Shown: positions 22,676 to 32,466, numbered from the stretch's first letter. The stretch: 61,758 bases of DNA from Massilia niastensis DSM 21313 (GCF_000382345.1 NZ_KB908114.1:1-61758); one strand, 5' to 3'. The notes: generated by a model from the letters alone, not told the origin. Program-made: numbers and translations.

Positions 22676-24754
22676 TCAGCCCTTGTCGAGCAGCTCGATC
22701 CTGCCGCGATCGAAGCCAGGGCCGCCGAGCGCAGCCAGGAAGTCCATGTCCGTGGCCAGCAGGTCCCGGCCGCGCTGGCGCGCCCAGTAGACCGGTCCGC
22801 CCTCCCAGCGCGGGAAGCCGAAGCCGTTGACCAGCACGACGTCGATGTCGCCGGGGCGCTGCGCGACGCCGTCCGCCAGCAGCAAGGCCGCTTCGTTCGC
22901 CATCGCCAGCAGCGCGCGGCGCTGGATTTCCGTGCTGTCGAGCCGGCGCCGCACGATCCCTTTGGAAGCGGAAGCCGCATCGATCACTTCGGCCACCAGC
23001 GGATCGGCGGCCTTGTCCTTGCCATCGGCATAGGCGTAGTAGCCGGCGCCGGTCTTGCGGCCGAAGCGGCCCAGTTCGCACAACCGGTCGGGGATGTCGA
23101 CGTAGCGCGCGCCCGGGTCGCGGCTGGCCGCCTGGCTCCGGCGCATCCGCCATGCGATGTCCAGGCCGGACATGTCGGCGACGGCGAACGGTCCCATGGC
23201 AAAGCCGAACGCTTCCAGCGCGCTGTCCACCTGTTCGGGGTAGGCGCCCTCTTCCAGCATGAACTCGCACTGGCGCCGGTAGGCGGCGTAGATCCGGTTG
23301 CCGATGAAGCCAAAGGCATTGCCCGCCACGACCGGCAGCTTGCCCAGCCGGCGCGCGGTCTCGAGGCCGGTCGCCAGCGCATCCGGTGCGGTAGCGCGCC
23401 CCTGGACCACTTCGAGCAGGCGCATGACATGCGCCGGGCTGAAGAAGTGCAGGCCGACGACATCCTGGGGACGCCAAGTCGCACCGGCAATCGCATCGAG
23501 GTCGAGGTACGAGGTGTTCGAGGCCAGCAGCGCGCCAGGCCGCGCGATCGCGTCGATCTTGCGGAATACTTCCTGCTTGACTGCCAGGTCCTCGAACACG
23601 GCTTCGATCACCATGTCGGCCTCGACCAGCCGCTCCCACGCGGTGGTAGCGGCGAAGCGATCCACGCGCTGCGCCATCTGCCCGGGCTCGAGCCTGGACG
23701 CATGCGCGCGGCTGGAATAATGGTCGAGTACGCGCTGCCTGCCGCGCGCCAGCGCGTCCGGGTCCTGGTCGAGCAACAGGACCTCGAAGCCGCCGTCCAG
23801 CGCGCTGATGGCAATCCCCGAACCCATGGTGCCCGCGCCGAGCACGGCGATGCGCCTGATCGGACGTGCCGTAACCCCCGCCAGCGCCGGCTGCCGCGCC
23901 GCATCGCGCTCGGCGAAGAACTGGTAACGCAAGGCGTGCGCGTCGGGTGCAATGCGCAATTCCTGGAACATCCTGCGTTCTTCCGCTAGCGCCGCATCGA
24001 TCGGCGTGCTGGCAGCCAGCCCGATGGCGTCGATCGCGGCGCGCACCGCCGGCTGGTTTCTCCCTGCGCGCAGGGCCGCCCGGGTCGCCGCCTCGATGGC
24101 CGCGGCGTCTCCGACCGGCAGCGGCAGGTCGCGCACCCTGCGCCTGGCGCCCTGCGCGGCCAGCATGCGTGCATGCGCACACGCGGCGGCACGCAGGTCC
24201 TCCTCGACCACGCCGTCCAGCACGCCCAGCTCGAGCGCCTGGACAGCCGGCACGCGCTCGCCGCTGCACACCATCCGGATCGCACGAGCGACACCCACCA
24301 GGCGCGGCAGGCGCTGGGTGCCGCCGGCGCCGGGGATGATCCCCAGCGTGACTTCCGGCAGCCCCACCAGGGTGCGTGGAGCAGCCAGCCTGGCATCGCA
24401 CCCCAGCGCCAGCTCGAAGCCGCCGCCGAAGGCGGCGCCATGCAGGGCCGCGACCACCGGTTTGCCGCATCCCTCGATCGCCGCGATGACCTCGGGCAGT
24501 TGCGGATCTTGCAGGGCTTGTCCGAATTCGCGCAAGTCCGACCCCGCAATGAAGGAGCTGCCCGCGCCCATGATCACGGCGCCGCATAGTCCGATATCCT
24601 GGCGCAGCGTGCCGAGCGCCTCGACCAGGCCTCGCCGCACGTGCGCCGATGCGGCATTCACCGGCGGGTTGTCGATGATGACGACGGCGACGTCGCCGTC
24701 ACGCTCGATCCGCACGCCGTTCGTGGCGATCACGCCTGCAACGGCCGCGTTCAT
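22676..24754 (-). CDS. FadB/FadJ-like enoyl-CoA hydratase/3-hydroxyacyl-CoA dehydrogenase
   Basis: This 692-aa bifunctional protein has a crotonase domain first (about 15-200) with oxyanion residues in HGAAFGGGFE and catalytic Glu in GLPEVTLGIIPGAGGTQRL. The 3-hydroxyacyl-CoA dehydrogenase NAD domain follows at about 300-480 (VLGAGTMGSGIA, SNTSYLDLDAIA, GLHFFSPAHVM), then two C-terminal dehydrogenase domains (GNAFGFIGNRI, FGRKTGAGYY). It would hydrate enoyl-CoA and oxidise the 3-hydroxyacyl-CoA in the cytoplasm. Its start overlaps the stop of the upstream CoA ligase by 4 nt. It is the last gene of a four-gene operon controlled, probably, by the IclR protein at 28820. Confidence 0.92.
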   Translation of the reverse strand: MNAAVAGVIATNGVRIERDGDVAVVIIDNPPVNAASAHVRRGLVEALGTLRQDIGLCGAVIMGAGSSFIAGSDLREFGQALQDPQLPEVIAAIEGCGKPVVAALHGAAFGGGFELALGCDARLAAPRTLVGLPEVTLGIIPGAGGTQRLPRLVGVARAIRMVCSGERVPAVQALELGVLDGVVEEDLRAAACAHARMLAAQGARRRVRDLPLPVGDAAAIEAATRAALRAGRNQPAVRAAIDAIGLAASTPIDAALAEERRMFQELRIAPDAHALRYQFFAERDAARQPALAGVTARPIRRIAVLGAGTMGSGIAISALDGGFEVLLLDQDPDALARGRQRVLDHYSSRAHASRLEPGQMAQRVDRFAATTAWERLVEADMVIEAVFEDLAVKQEVFRKIDAIARPGALLASNTSYLDLDAIAGATWRPQDVVGLHFFSPAHVMRLLEVVQGRATAPDALATGLETARRLGKLPVVAGNAFGFIGNRIYAAYRRQCEFMLEEGAYPEQVDSALEAFGFAMGPFAVADMSGLDIAWRMRRSQAASRDPGARYVDIPDRLCELGRFGRKTGAGYYAYADGKDKAADPLVAEVIDAASASKGIVRRRLDSTEIQRRALLAMANEAALLLADGVAQRPGDIDVVLVNGFGFPRWEGGPVYWARQRGRDLLATDMDFLAALGGPGFDRGRIELLDKG

Positions 24755-26853
24755 TGTTCATTCCCTTCCGCTGCGAGGACCACGACGCCATCCGCAGCGC
24801 GCACACCCTTGCCTTCGGCGAGGACGAACAAGGGATTGATCTCGGCCTCGACCAGGCGCGGCCCCATCTGCGCAGCCATCTCCGAGAACTTCACGATGGC
24901 CGACACCGCCGCCTCGACGTCGGCGCGTGCGCGGCCCCGGAATCCGTCGAGCAGCGGCCAGGTGGTCAGCTCGCGCAGCATGGCGTGCACCTCTTCGCGC
25001 GCCAGGCCGCCCTGCGCCGGCAGCAGGCGCAGGCTGGTGTCCTTGAACAGCTCCGCCGTCACCCCGCCCATGCCCACCAGGATGGCCGCGCCCAACGGAT
25101 CGCGGTGATAACCGACAATGATCTCGGTGCCGCCGGTGACCATTTCCTGGACCAGGAAGCGGTTCGGCGTCTTGCCCGTGTTCGTCTCCACATCGCTGCG
25201 CATGCGCTGCAGACGTTCGGCGACCTGTGCGGCGGACACGTTGACCGCGACCCCGCCGACATCGCTCTTGTGGGCGATGTCGGCGTCCAGGATCTTGAGG
25301 ACGGCCGGCGCTTTCAATTCCGCCACCGCGGCTTCGGCTTCTCCAACGGTCGTCACGATGAATTCGCGCGCTACCGGAACGCCGAAACGCGCAACCAGCT
25401 GCTTGGCCTGGGCTTCGTCCAGCGAGCCTGCCGGAAAATCGCTTGCATCGACCGGTTCGATGGCGGCGGACGCGGTGGCGCCCACCTGCGAGCGCGCCTG
25501 ATGGAGCATCGCCGTCAGCGCCGCGGTGCAGCTTTCCGGCGCCGTGTAGGCCGGCACGCCGCGCCGGTTCAGCAGGCTCGCCACTTCCGGGGCGTGGGGG
25601 CTGACAAAGGCCAGCACCGGTTTGTCGCTGGCCGGCAGGCAGTCCTCGATCACGCCGGCCATCAGTTCGGGCATTGCAAGCGCCGAGGATCCGACCACGA
25701 CCACCAGCGCGTCGTAGCTCGGGCTATCCTGCAAGGCGCGGATCGCGCCGCGCAGCAGCTCCGGCTCCAGGCCCGCCAGGGTGACATCGATCGGGTTGCG
25801 GTCGAGCGCGGCATGGTCGCCGGTCTGCAGGGCGCGCAGCCGCTCCCCTGTTTCCCGGTCCGGCGCCGGGGTCTCGAAGCCGGCCACGCCCAGGCTGTCC
25901 GTCACCAGGGTGCCGGCCCCGCCGGTCGAGGTCAGGATCGCGATCCGCTTGCCCTGCACGCGCCGGCCGGAAGCCAGCGCCGCGGGGATGTCGAGGAGGT
26001 CGGCATAGGTCCCGGCACGGATGGCGCCGACCTGCCGGAACAGCGCGTCATACATCCGGTCCGCGCCCGCCAGTGCGCCGGTGTGCGAGACCGCGGCCCG
26101 CGCGCCCGACTCGGAGCGGCCGATCTTGAATACCACCAGCGGCTTGCCGGCGCGCGCTGCTCTCAAGGCCGCCGCGCGGAATTTTTCCGGATGTCGGATG
26201 CTTTCCATGTACAGCGCGATGACGCTGGTAGCCTCGTCGTCGGCCAGGTGATCGATGAAATCGGCCATCTCGAGGTCGACCTCGTTGCTGGTCGAGATCA
26301 GCTTCGACAAGCCGATGCCGCGCGCAGCGGCGCGCGACAGCAGCGAGCCCAGGATGCCGCCGCTTTGCGAGACCACCCCGATGCCGCCCGCGATGAACCG
26401 GTCGGTTTCCAGCGCGCCGCTCGCCGACAGGGTGATGCGGTCGGTCAGGTTGACCAGGCCGATCGTGTTCGGCCCCAGCAGGCGCATCGAGCCGGCTGCC
26501 TCGATCAGCTGCTGCTGGCGCCGCGCGCCTTCGGCGCCGGTTTCCGTATAGCCGCTGGCCAGCACGATGGCGCTGGCCGCGCCGCGCGCGGCCAGCGCCC
26601 GTACCGCTTCATGCGCCCGCTCGGCGCCGAGCAGCACGATGCCGACATCGGGCGCTTCGGGGAGCGACGCCACGTCGGCATAGCACTGCAGGCCGGAGAT
26701 CGTGTCGCAACGCGGATTGACCGGGTAGATCTGGCCGGCGTAACCATGCTTCTTCAGGTAGGCAACCGGGCGTCCGGCAGTTTTCGCAGGGTCCGACGAG
26801 GCGCCGATGACGGCGACGCTGCGCGGGCGCAGCAGGCGGGCGATAGCATCCAT
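24751..26853 (-). CDS. ADP-forming acyl-CoA synthetase (CoA-binding plus ATP-grasp)
   Basis: This 700-aa protein has an N-terminal CoA-binding domain (RLLRPRSVAVIGASSDPAKT, PVNPRCDTISG), a succinyl-CoA synthetase-like middle with the phospho-histidine loop SHTGALAG, and a C-terminal ATP-grasp domain (about 470-690; VGGVAVNVSAAQVAERL, FLVQEMVTGGTEIIVGYHRD, DGFRGRARAD). It activates a carboxylic acid to its CoA ester using ATP or GTP, with NDP formed. It is 12 nt after the enoyl-CoA hydratase and overlaps the FadB-like gene, so it probably supplies that pathway's first CoA ester. Substrate unknown. Confidence 0.9.
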   Translation of the reverse strand: MDAIARLLRPRSVAVIGASSDPAKTAGRPVAYLKKHGYAGQIYPVNPRCDTISGLQCYADVASLPEAPDVGIVLLGAERAHEAVRALAARGAASAIVLASGYTETGAEGARRQQQLIEAAGSMRLLGPNTIGLVNLTDRITLSASGALETDRFIAGGIGVVSQSGGILGSLLSRAAARGIGLSKLISTSNEVDLEMADFIDHLADDEATSVIALYMESIRHPEKFRAAALRAARAGKPLVVFKIGRSESGARAAVSHTGALAGADRMYDALFRQVGAIRAGTYADLLDIPAALASGRRVQGKRIAILTSTGGAGTLVTDSLGVAGFETPAPDRETGERLRALQTGDHAALDRNPIDVTLAGLEPELLRGAIRALQDSPSYDALVVVVGSSALAMPELMAGVIEDCLPASDKPVLAFVSPHAPEVASLLNRRGVPAYTAPESCTAALTAMLHQARSQVGATASAAIEPVDASDFPAGSLDEAQAKQLVARFGVPVAREFIVTTVGEAEAAVAELKAPAVLKILDADIAHKSDVGGVAVNVSAAQVAERLQRMRSDVETNTGKTPNRFLVQEMVTGGTEIIVGYHRDPLGAAILVGMGGVTAELFKDTSLRLLPAQGGLAREEVHAMLRELTTWPLLDGFRGRARADVEAAVSAIVKFSEMAAQMGPRLVEAEINPLFVLAEGKGVRAADGVVVLAAEGNEQ

Positions 26854-26865
26854 TGTCGATGTTCC

Positions 26866-27648
26866 TTATTTACTGTTCAGGAAGGCAAGCACCGCATCGC
26901 GGTGTTCGGCGCTCGTGTAGCAGACCGCCTGCGCCTGGCTGCCCTGGGCGAACGCCTGTTCCGCCGGTAGTTCGAAACTCTGGTTCATGATCGACTTGCT
27001 CAGCGCGAGTGCGGCGGCCGAACCCTTGCTCAACTCCTGCGCCCATGCCTGGGCATCGGCCAGCAGCGTCTCCGGCTTGCTGACCCGGTCGGCGATCCCG
27101 AGCGCGAGCGCTTCCGCCGCATCGACCTTGCGTCCGCCGAACACCAGTTCCTTGGCGCGCGCCAGTCCCACCCGGCGCGGCAGGAAGTACATGCCGCCGC
27201 CATCAGGGATCAGGCCGCGCTTGATGTAGCTCCAGGCGAAGCTGGCGTCCTCGGAGGCGATCACGAAATCGCAGCTCAGGGCCATGTCGGCGCCAAGGCC
27301 GTTCGCGCTGCCGTTCACGGCGGCGAAGGTGGGCTTGGGCATCTTGTGCAGAAGCGACACCGCGCGGTGCACCCGCTGCTGCCGCGACCAGCCGTTGAAG
27401 GCGACGTCGCCCGGGGCCGCATCCATCCGGCGCCGCATGCCGGCGACGTCGCCGCCTGCGCAGAAGCCTTTGCCATTGCCGGTCAGGATCAGGGCGCGGA
27501 TGCTGCGATCGGCGCTCACCCTTTCCAGCACATCGATCAGTTCGGTGCGCATGTCGTCGCTGATGGCATTGCGCTTTTCCGGCCGGTTCAGGGCCAGGGT
27601 GGCGATGCCGGCATCGACCGTCAGTTGAATCAGGGAAGTGGTGCTCAT
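26866..27648 (-). CDS. Enoyl-CoA hydratase/isomerase
   Basis: This is a 260-aa crotonase-fold protein with oxyanion-hole elements GFCAGGDVAGM and NGSANGLGADMALSCD, and the typical SFAWSYIKRGLIPDGG then PRRVGLARAKEL. One of the two usual catalytic Glu residues seems replaced: the first-loop position reads A-G-L-G-A-D rather than a Glu. It may therefore be an isomerase, a hydrolase or a specialised hydratase. It lies between the Bug receptor and the CoA ligase in the IclR-linked operon. Confidence 0.88.
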   Translation of the reverse strand: MSTTSLIQLTVDAGIATLALNRPEKRNAISDDMRTELIDVLERVSADRSIRALILTGNGKGFCAGGDVAGMRRRMDAAPGDVAFNGWSRQQRVHRAVSLLHKMPKPTFAAVNGSANGLGADMALSCDFVIASEDASFAWSYIKRGLIPDGGGMYFLPRRVGLARAKELVFGGRKVDAAEALALGIADRVSKPETLLADAQAWAQELSKGSAAALALSKSIMNQSFELPAEQAFAQGSQAQAVCYTSAEHRDAVLAFLNSK

Positions 27649-27678
27649 GTTGATGGTGTCCTTGCGTGTCTCGTTCAG

Positions 27679-28671
27679 TTATTCAGCCTTGATGTGCGCG
27701 GTCCGGACCAGCTGCGTCCAGCGCACCGTTTCATTGCGTACGTACCTGTCCAGTTCGTCGGGCGAACCGGCGCTGACGCTCAAGCCTTCGTTCTCCACCT
27801 TCTTGCGGAACACATCGCTCTGCACCGCGCGCCTCGCGGCGGCGTTCAGGCGTGCGATCACCGCCGGCGGCGTCCCCGCAGGCGCATACAGGCCGTACCA
27901 GCTTTCGGCCGCGTAGCCCGGCAGCCCGGATTCGGCAATGGTCGGCACCGCCTGCAGCGCCGGCGCCCGTTCGGCCGTCGTCACCGCGATGGCGCGCATC
28001 TTGCCGTTGTCGAGGAAGGGGGCAACGGCCGACACCGTGGCGAACATCATGTCGATCTGCCCGCCCAGCATGTCGGTGATCGCCGGTCCGGCGCCGCGGT
28101 ACGGGACATGCACCATGTTGACCTTGCCGTTCAGCTTGAACAGCTCGCCCGCCAGGTGCGCCGAGGTGCCGTTGCCCTGGGAACCGAAGGTCAGCTTGCC
28201 CGGATTGGCCCTGGCCGCGGCCAGGATGTCGTCGACCGACTTGTAGGGACGGTCGGCGCGTACCACCAGCACGTTCGGCGAGCGCCCGATCAGGATCACC
28301 GGCGCGAACGCCTTGTCGGTCTGGTACGGCATTTTCGGCTGCATGGCGGGATTGACCGCATGCGCAAAGGTGGCGATCACCAGTGTATGGCCGTCCGCCG
28401 GGCTTTTCGCGACATGGTCGCTGCCGATGATGGTGCCGGCGCCGGGCTTGTTCTCGACGATGATGGGTTTGCCCAGCTCCTTCGACATGCCTTCGGCGAC
28501 CACGCGGGCAATCATGTCGGTGCCGCCGCCGGGCGCGAACGGCACGACGATGCGGATCGGCTTGTCGGGGAAGGCGGCGAACGCCGGCATGGCGCCGGCT
28601 GCGGCGACTGCGCCAGCTGTGCTCAGGAACGCGCGGCGGGTGAACCGTGATGAAGTGAAATACTGGTGCAT
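27679..28671 (-). CDS. Bug-family tripartite tricarboxylate transporter receptor 1
   Basis: This 330-aa periplasmic binding protein starts MHQYFTSSRFTRRAFLSTAG with a Tat-like RRAF start and a cleavage at AFA. The Bug signature follows: FPDKPIRIVVPFAPGGGTDMIAR, VENKPGAGTIIGSDHVAKS, HVPYRGAGPAITDMLGGQIDMMF, MRAIAVTT and GLYAPAGTPP. Such proteins bind carboxylates for TctAB permeases. TAGGAGACACC supports this start. It is the first gene of the catabolic operon and probably captures that substrate, but no intact permease is in the window. Confidence 0.92.
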   Translation of the reverse strand: MHQYFTSSRFTRRAFLSTAGAVAAAGAMPAFAAFPDKPIRIVVPFAPGGGTDMIARVVAEGMSKELGKPIIVENKPGAGTIIGSDHVAKSPADGHTLVIATFAHAVNPAMQPKMPYQTDKAFAPVILIGRSPNVLVVRADRPYKSVDDILAAARANPGKLTFGSQGNGTSAHLAGELFKLNGKVNMVHVPYRGAGPAITDMLGGQIDMMFATVSAVAPFLDNGKMRAIAVTTAERAPALQAVPTIAESGLPGYAAESWYGLYAPAGTPPAVIARLNAAARRAVQSDVFRKKVENEGLSVSAGSPDELDRYVRNETVRWTQLVRTAHIKAE

Positions 28672-28795
28672 GGTGTCTCCTAGAGTTCTCATGTATCGGG
28701 GCTGATCCGGGGGCGGCCCTGCCGTGTGTCCATCTCCGTAGACTGCTACACGGGGAAAAGCTTATCCGGTAAAGTGCGGGGATACGTCCCGTCAT

Positions 28796-28810
28796 TTCCA
28801 CAGAGTGGAA
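28796..28810. promoter_or_regulatory. IclR operator at the iclR start
   Basis: TTCCAC-AGA-GTGGAA is a perfect dyad in the divergent region of the Bug operon and the IclR gene, and it overlaps an alternative GTG start of the latter. An extended version of the dyad occurs at 29659-29677. Confidence 0.7.
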
Positions 28811-28819
28811 TTAGAGAAC

Positions 28820-29626
28820 ATGAAAGCCATGGACCGTCCTGCCAAGAAACCTGCCGACAAGCCTGCACGCGGCGTCTCGCCATCCAACCGTTCGCTCGAA
28901 CGCGGCATCCTGGTGCTGCGGGCTTTCCGTCCCGGTTCCGACCTCCTCGGCAATGGCGAACTGGCCGAACGCACCGGCCTGTCACGCGCCACCGTCAGCC
29001 GCCTGGCCCAGACCCTGGTCGGCACCGGCATGCTGGAGCACGACGCCGCCAGGCGCGCCTACCGCCTCGCTGCGCCGGTGCTGAGCCTGGCCCATGCCAT
29101 GCGCAGCTGCTCGGTCATGCTGGAGGTGGCCGCGCCGCTGATGCGCACCGTGGCGGCGAAGCTGCATGTGAACGTGGGCCTGGCCGTCCCGGACCAGGAA
29201 GACATGGTGTATCTCGAATCGGTGCGCTACAACAGCAAGGTATCGCTGCGCACCGTGGTCGTGGGCCAGCGCATCCCCATGGAACTGACCTCGCTCGGGC
29301 GCGCCTACCTGGCCGTGGCGGACGACGCGCAGCGACGCGCCCTGCTCGACCGGTTCAAGGCGCGCCAGCGATCCGACTGGCAGCGCATCGAACGCGAGAT
29401 CGCGCAGGCGGCCGAATCGGTGCGGCGCCACGGGTTCTGCACCGCCGCATGGCAGCCGGAAGTGGTCGCGCTGGCCACGCCCATCGTCATCGCGAACCGG
29501 CCGGTCCACGTCCTCAACATGAGCGTCTCGACCCAGGCCGGCGTTGCCGCGGTCACCGATGAGCTCAGCAAACCCCTGCTCGACTTGCGGGCCGCTATCG
29601 AGCACGCCCTCTCCGTGCTCGCATAA
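28820..29626 (+). CDS. IclR-family regulator of the acyl-CoA/Bug/porin genes
   Basis: This ~268-aa protein has an N-terminal winged HTH (NRSLERGILVLRAF, LAERTGLSRATVSRLAQTL, AYRLAAPVLSL) and a C-terminal GAF-like effector domain (DMVYLESVRYNSKVSLRTVV, GRAYLAVADDAQR, ALATPIVIANRPVHVLNMSV). It is divergent from the 28671 operon with operator TTCCAC-N3-GTGGAA in the gap. I prefer ATG 28820 to GTG 28805 because the latter lies inside the operator. The second operator before the porin gene suggests joint control of uptake and catabolism. Effector is probably the substrate or an acyl-CoA. Confidence 0.88.
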   Translation: MKAMDRPAKKPADKPARGVSPSNRSLERGILVLRAFRPGSDLLGNGELAERTGLSRATVSRLAQTLVGTGMLEHDAARRAYRLAAPVLSLAHAMRSCSVMLEVAAPLMRTVAAKLHVNVGLAVPDQEDMVYLESVRYNSKVSLRTVVVGQRIPMELTSLGRAYLAVADDAQRRALLDRFKARQRSDWQRIEREIAQAAESVRRHGFCTAAWQPEVVALATPIVIANRPVHVLNMSVSTQAGVAAVTDELSKPLLDLRAAIEHALSVLA

Positions 29627-29658
29627 CCCCGTTCCCCCATCCTCGCCGGCCTCACGCA

Positions 29659-29677
29659 ATTCCACCAAGTGGAATTG
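29659..29677. promoter_or_regulatory. Second IclR operator, before the porin gene
   Basis: AATTCCAC-CAA-GTGGAATT is a perfect 8-bp-arm palindrome located 33 nt after the IclR stop and 240 nt before the porin ATG. Its core equals the 28796 site. The remainder of 29627-29916 contains no gene that I can support. Confidence 0.7.
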
Positions 29678-29916
29678 GCAGGATGCGTCGCGCAGATTGT
29701 CGGCCTAGACTTCTTGCATGAGGCGCAACTGCGCCGCATGCCATGCCTGTGCAAACCGGACCCGTCCCCGCCCAGGGCAAGCCAACGACAGTCATCCACG
29801 ACAACACAACGGGGGCATTCGGAGTGCCACCCCTGGTCCGCCGGTGCTTTCACCGCGGTCCCGGGAGCGTGCGCCCCCGGGTATCGCACATGTCAAATTA
29901 AAACCAGGAGACAACG

Positions 29917-30912
29917 ATGAAAAAGACTTCATTCGCCGCCGCAGGATACCTGCTGTGTTCGGCAACAGCGCTGGCCCAGACCACTGTCAGCATCTACGGC
30001 ATCGTCGATGCCGGCCTGGTGCACGAGAGCGGCGGCCCTGCCGGCGGCGTGACCAGTGTCAGCAGCGGGGTCGCCTCCGGCTCGCGCATCGGCTTCAAAG
30101 GCAAGGATGACCTGGGCGGCGGGTGGTCGGCGGTGTTCGGTATCGAAAACGGCTTCAACACCGATACCGGCACGGCCGGGCAAGGCGGCCTGCTGTTCGG
30201 GCGCCAGGCCTACGTGGGCCTGACGGGACGCTACGGCGCCTTCACCCTGGGCCGCCAGTACACGCCCTACTACAAGACATTGCGCGATACCGGCGACCCG
30301 TTCGGCGCCGTCAGCCTGGCGGGACGGGCCGGCAACCTGATGGTGACGAATACCCGCACCGATAACCTCGTCGAGTATGTCAGCCCCGTGGTCGGCGGCT
30401 TCCGCGTCGATCTGGGCTACGGCGCCGGCGAGGCGGCGGACGACAGCAGCAAGAACCGGACGCTGAGCGCTTCGCTCGGCTACGCGCAAGGCCCGGTGGC
30501 CGTCCAGGCCGCGTTTCACCGTATCGAGAACCCGGCAGGTACCGATTTCGTCCGTAATACCTTGCTGGCCGCCAATTACAAGTTCAGCATGCTGACGGCG
30601 TTTCTCTCGTACGCGATCAACAAGGGCCCCGGCCTGGCTGACAGCAGGGACATGCTTGCCGGCGTCTCCGTTCCTTTCGGACGCAACAGGCTGCTGCTGT
30701 CGCATGTACGCCATGACGACCGCGCGGCAGCACACCAGGACGCCAGCCAATGGGGTGTCGGCTACCTGGTCGGACTGTCGAAACGCACCGACATCTACGC
30801 CGCGTATGCCGTGATCGACAACCGGAACGGCGCGGCATTCAAGGTGGGGAACGCCACCGAGAAGGGAACTGGAGACAGGGCCGTCAACCTGGGTATTCGC
30901 CACAGCTTCTGA
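29917..30912 (+). CDS. Outer-membrane porin (Burkholderia-type, trimeric)
   Basis: This 331-aa protein has a signal peptide cleaved after ALAQ, then the typical first strand TTVSIYGIVDAGLVHESG. Later strands include SRIGFKGKDDLGGGWSAVFGIENGF, FGRQAYVGLTGRYGAFTLGRQYTP and the terminal VNLGIRHSF with C-terminal Phe needed for Bam assembly. It forms a general or substrate-induced diffusion pore. CCAGGAGACAACG precedes the ATG. The IclR-type operator upstream suggests induction with the 22.7-28.7 kb catabolic operon. Confidence 0.92.
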   Translation: MKKTSFAAAGYLLCSATALAQTTVSIYGIVDAGLVHESGGPAGGVTSVSSGVASGSRIGFKGKDDLGGGWSAVFGIENGFNTDTGTAGQGGLLFGRQAYVGLTGRYGAFTLGRQYTPYYKTLRDTGDPFGAVSLAGRAGNLMVTNTRTDNLVEYVSPVVGGFRVDLGYGAGEAADDSSKNRTLSASLGYAQGPVAVQAAFHRIENPAGTDFVRNTLLAANYKFSMLTAFLSYAINKGPGLADSRDMLAGVSVPFGRNRLLLSHVRHDDRAAAHQDASQWGVGYLVGLSKRTDIYAAYAVIDNRNGAAFKVGNATEKGTGDRAVNLGIRHSF

Positions 30913-31074
30913 CAGGGTCCCCTGCGGGCCATGGACCTGGCGCCCGTTAACCACACCCGGATCGTCTTGCGATGCGCACGGTAACGCTAACCTGTGGCAA
31001 GATCGTCACTGGTGCCGAGCGCACCGCAGCATGCCTGAAGCATGACTTTTTGTGCAAGCGGAGCGCAACCATCC

Positions 31075-32466
31075 ATGGCCCAGATCACCCACCTGATAGG
31101 CAGCCGCACCCATACCTTCGCCGACCTGCGCGAACTGCTGGCCAGGGCCACGCCCGCGCGCTCCGGCGACTACCTGGCCGGCGTGGCGGCCGGCAGCGCC
31201 GAGGAGCGGGTGGCAGCGCAGATGGCCCTGGCCGACCTGCCGCTCACGACCTTCCTGAACGAGGCCGTGGTGCCCTACGAGACCGACGAGGTCACCCGCC
31301 TGATCCTCGACGGACACGATGCCGGCGCGTTCCAGCCCGTCCGCCACCTGACCGTCGGCGGCCTGCGCGACTGGCTGCTCGGCGACGAGGCCGACGAGGC
31401 GATGCTGGCGCGGATCGCCCCGGGCATCACCCCGGAGATGGCGGCCGCCGTCTCGAAGATCATGCGCATCCAGGACCTGGTGCTGGTGGCGCGCAAGTGC
31501 CGCGTCGTCACGCGCTTTCGCAACACGATCGGCCTGGCGGGCACCCTGTCGACCCGCCTGCAGCCGAACCACCCGACCGACGACCCTTCCGGCATCGCCG
31601 CCAGCCTGTTCGACGGCCTGATGTACGGCAATGGCGACGCCGTCATCGGCATCAACCCGGCCACCGACAATGTGCCGCAGGTCATCAAGCTGCTCAGGAT
31701 GCTCGACGAGATCATCGGCCGCTACGCGATCCCGACCCAGTCCTGCGTGCTGACCCATGTGACCAACACCATCGCCGCGATCGAACGGGGGGCGCCGGTC
31801 GACCTCGTGTTCCAGTCGATCGCCGGCACCCAGGCGGCGAACGCCAGCTTCGGCATCGACCTGGCGCTGCTGCGCGAGGCGCGCGAAGCAGCCCTGTCGC
31901 TGCGGCGCGGGACCGTGGGCGAGAATGTCATGTACTTCGAGACCGGCCAGGGCAGCGCGCTGTCGGCGAACGCCAACCACGGCCTCGACCAGCAGACCTG
32001 CGAGGCGCGCGCCTATGCGGTGGCGCGCGCCTTCCAGCCGCTGCTGGTGAATACCGTGGTCGGCTTCATGGGCCCGGAATACCTGTACGACGGCAAGCAG
32101 ATCATCCGCGCCGGCCTGGAAGACCACTTCTGCGCCAAGCTGCTCGGCCTGCCGATGGGATGCGACGTCTGCTACACCAACCACGCCGAAGCCGACCAGG
32201 ACGACATGGACGTGCTGCTGACGATGCTCGGCACGGCCGGCTGCACCTACCTGATGGGCGTCCCCGGCGCCGACGACATCATGCTGAACTACCAGAGCAC
32301 CTCCTTCCACGACGCCCTGTACGCGCGCCGCGCGCTCGGCCTGCAGCCGGCGCCGGAATTCCACGCCTGGCTGCGCGGCATGGGCATCTTCACCGGCGAC
32401 GCCCGGGCCACCCTGGGCCGTTCGCTGCCGGAACCATTCCAGCGCGCGCTGCTGCCGCTGTCCTGA
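31075..32466 (+). CDS. eutB: Ethanolamine ammonia-lyase large subunit
   Basis: This 463-aa protein is the usual length for EutB and recognised throughout: FLNEAVVPYETDEVTRLI, RFRNTIGLAGTLSTRLQPNHPTDD, VIGINPATDN, CVLTHVTNTIAAIERGAPVDL, MYFETGQGSALSANANHG, GPEYLYDGKQIIRAGLEDHF. With EutC and adenosylcobalamin it splits ethanolamine into acetaldehyde and ammonia. ATG 31075 has GGAG 12 nt upstream. EutC follows after 10 nt. No eutA, transporter or microcompartment genes are adjacent, which is the simple non-compartment arrangement known in many proteobacteria. Confidence 0.95.
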   Translation: MAQITHLIGSRTHTFADLRELLARATPARSGDYLAGVAAGSAEERVAAQMALADLPLTTFLNEAVVPYETDEVTRLILDGHDAGAFQPVRHLTVGGLRDWLLGDEADEAMLARIAPGITPEMAAAVSKIMRIQDLVLVARKCRVVTRFRNTIGLAGTLSTRLQPNHPTDDPSGIAASLFDGLMYGNGDAVIGINPATDNVPQVIKLLRMLDEIIGRYAIPTQSCVLTHVTNTIAAIERGAPVDLVFQSIAGTQAANASFGIDLALLREAREAALSLRRGTVGENVMYFETGQGSALSANANHGLDQQTCEARAYAVARAFQPLLVNTVVGFMGPEYLYDGKQIIRAGLEDHFCAKLLGLPMGCDVCYTNHAEADQDDMDVLLTMLGTAGCTYLMGVPGADDIMLNYQSTSFHDALYARRALGLQPAPEFHAWLRGMGIFTGDARATLGRSLPEPFQRALLPLS

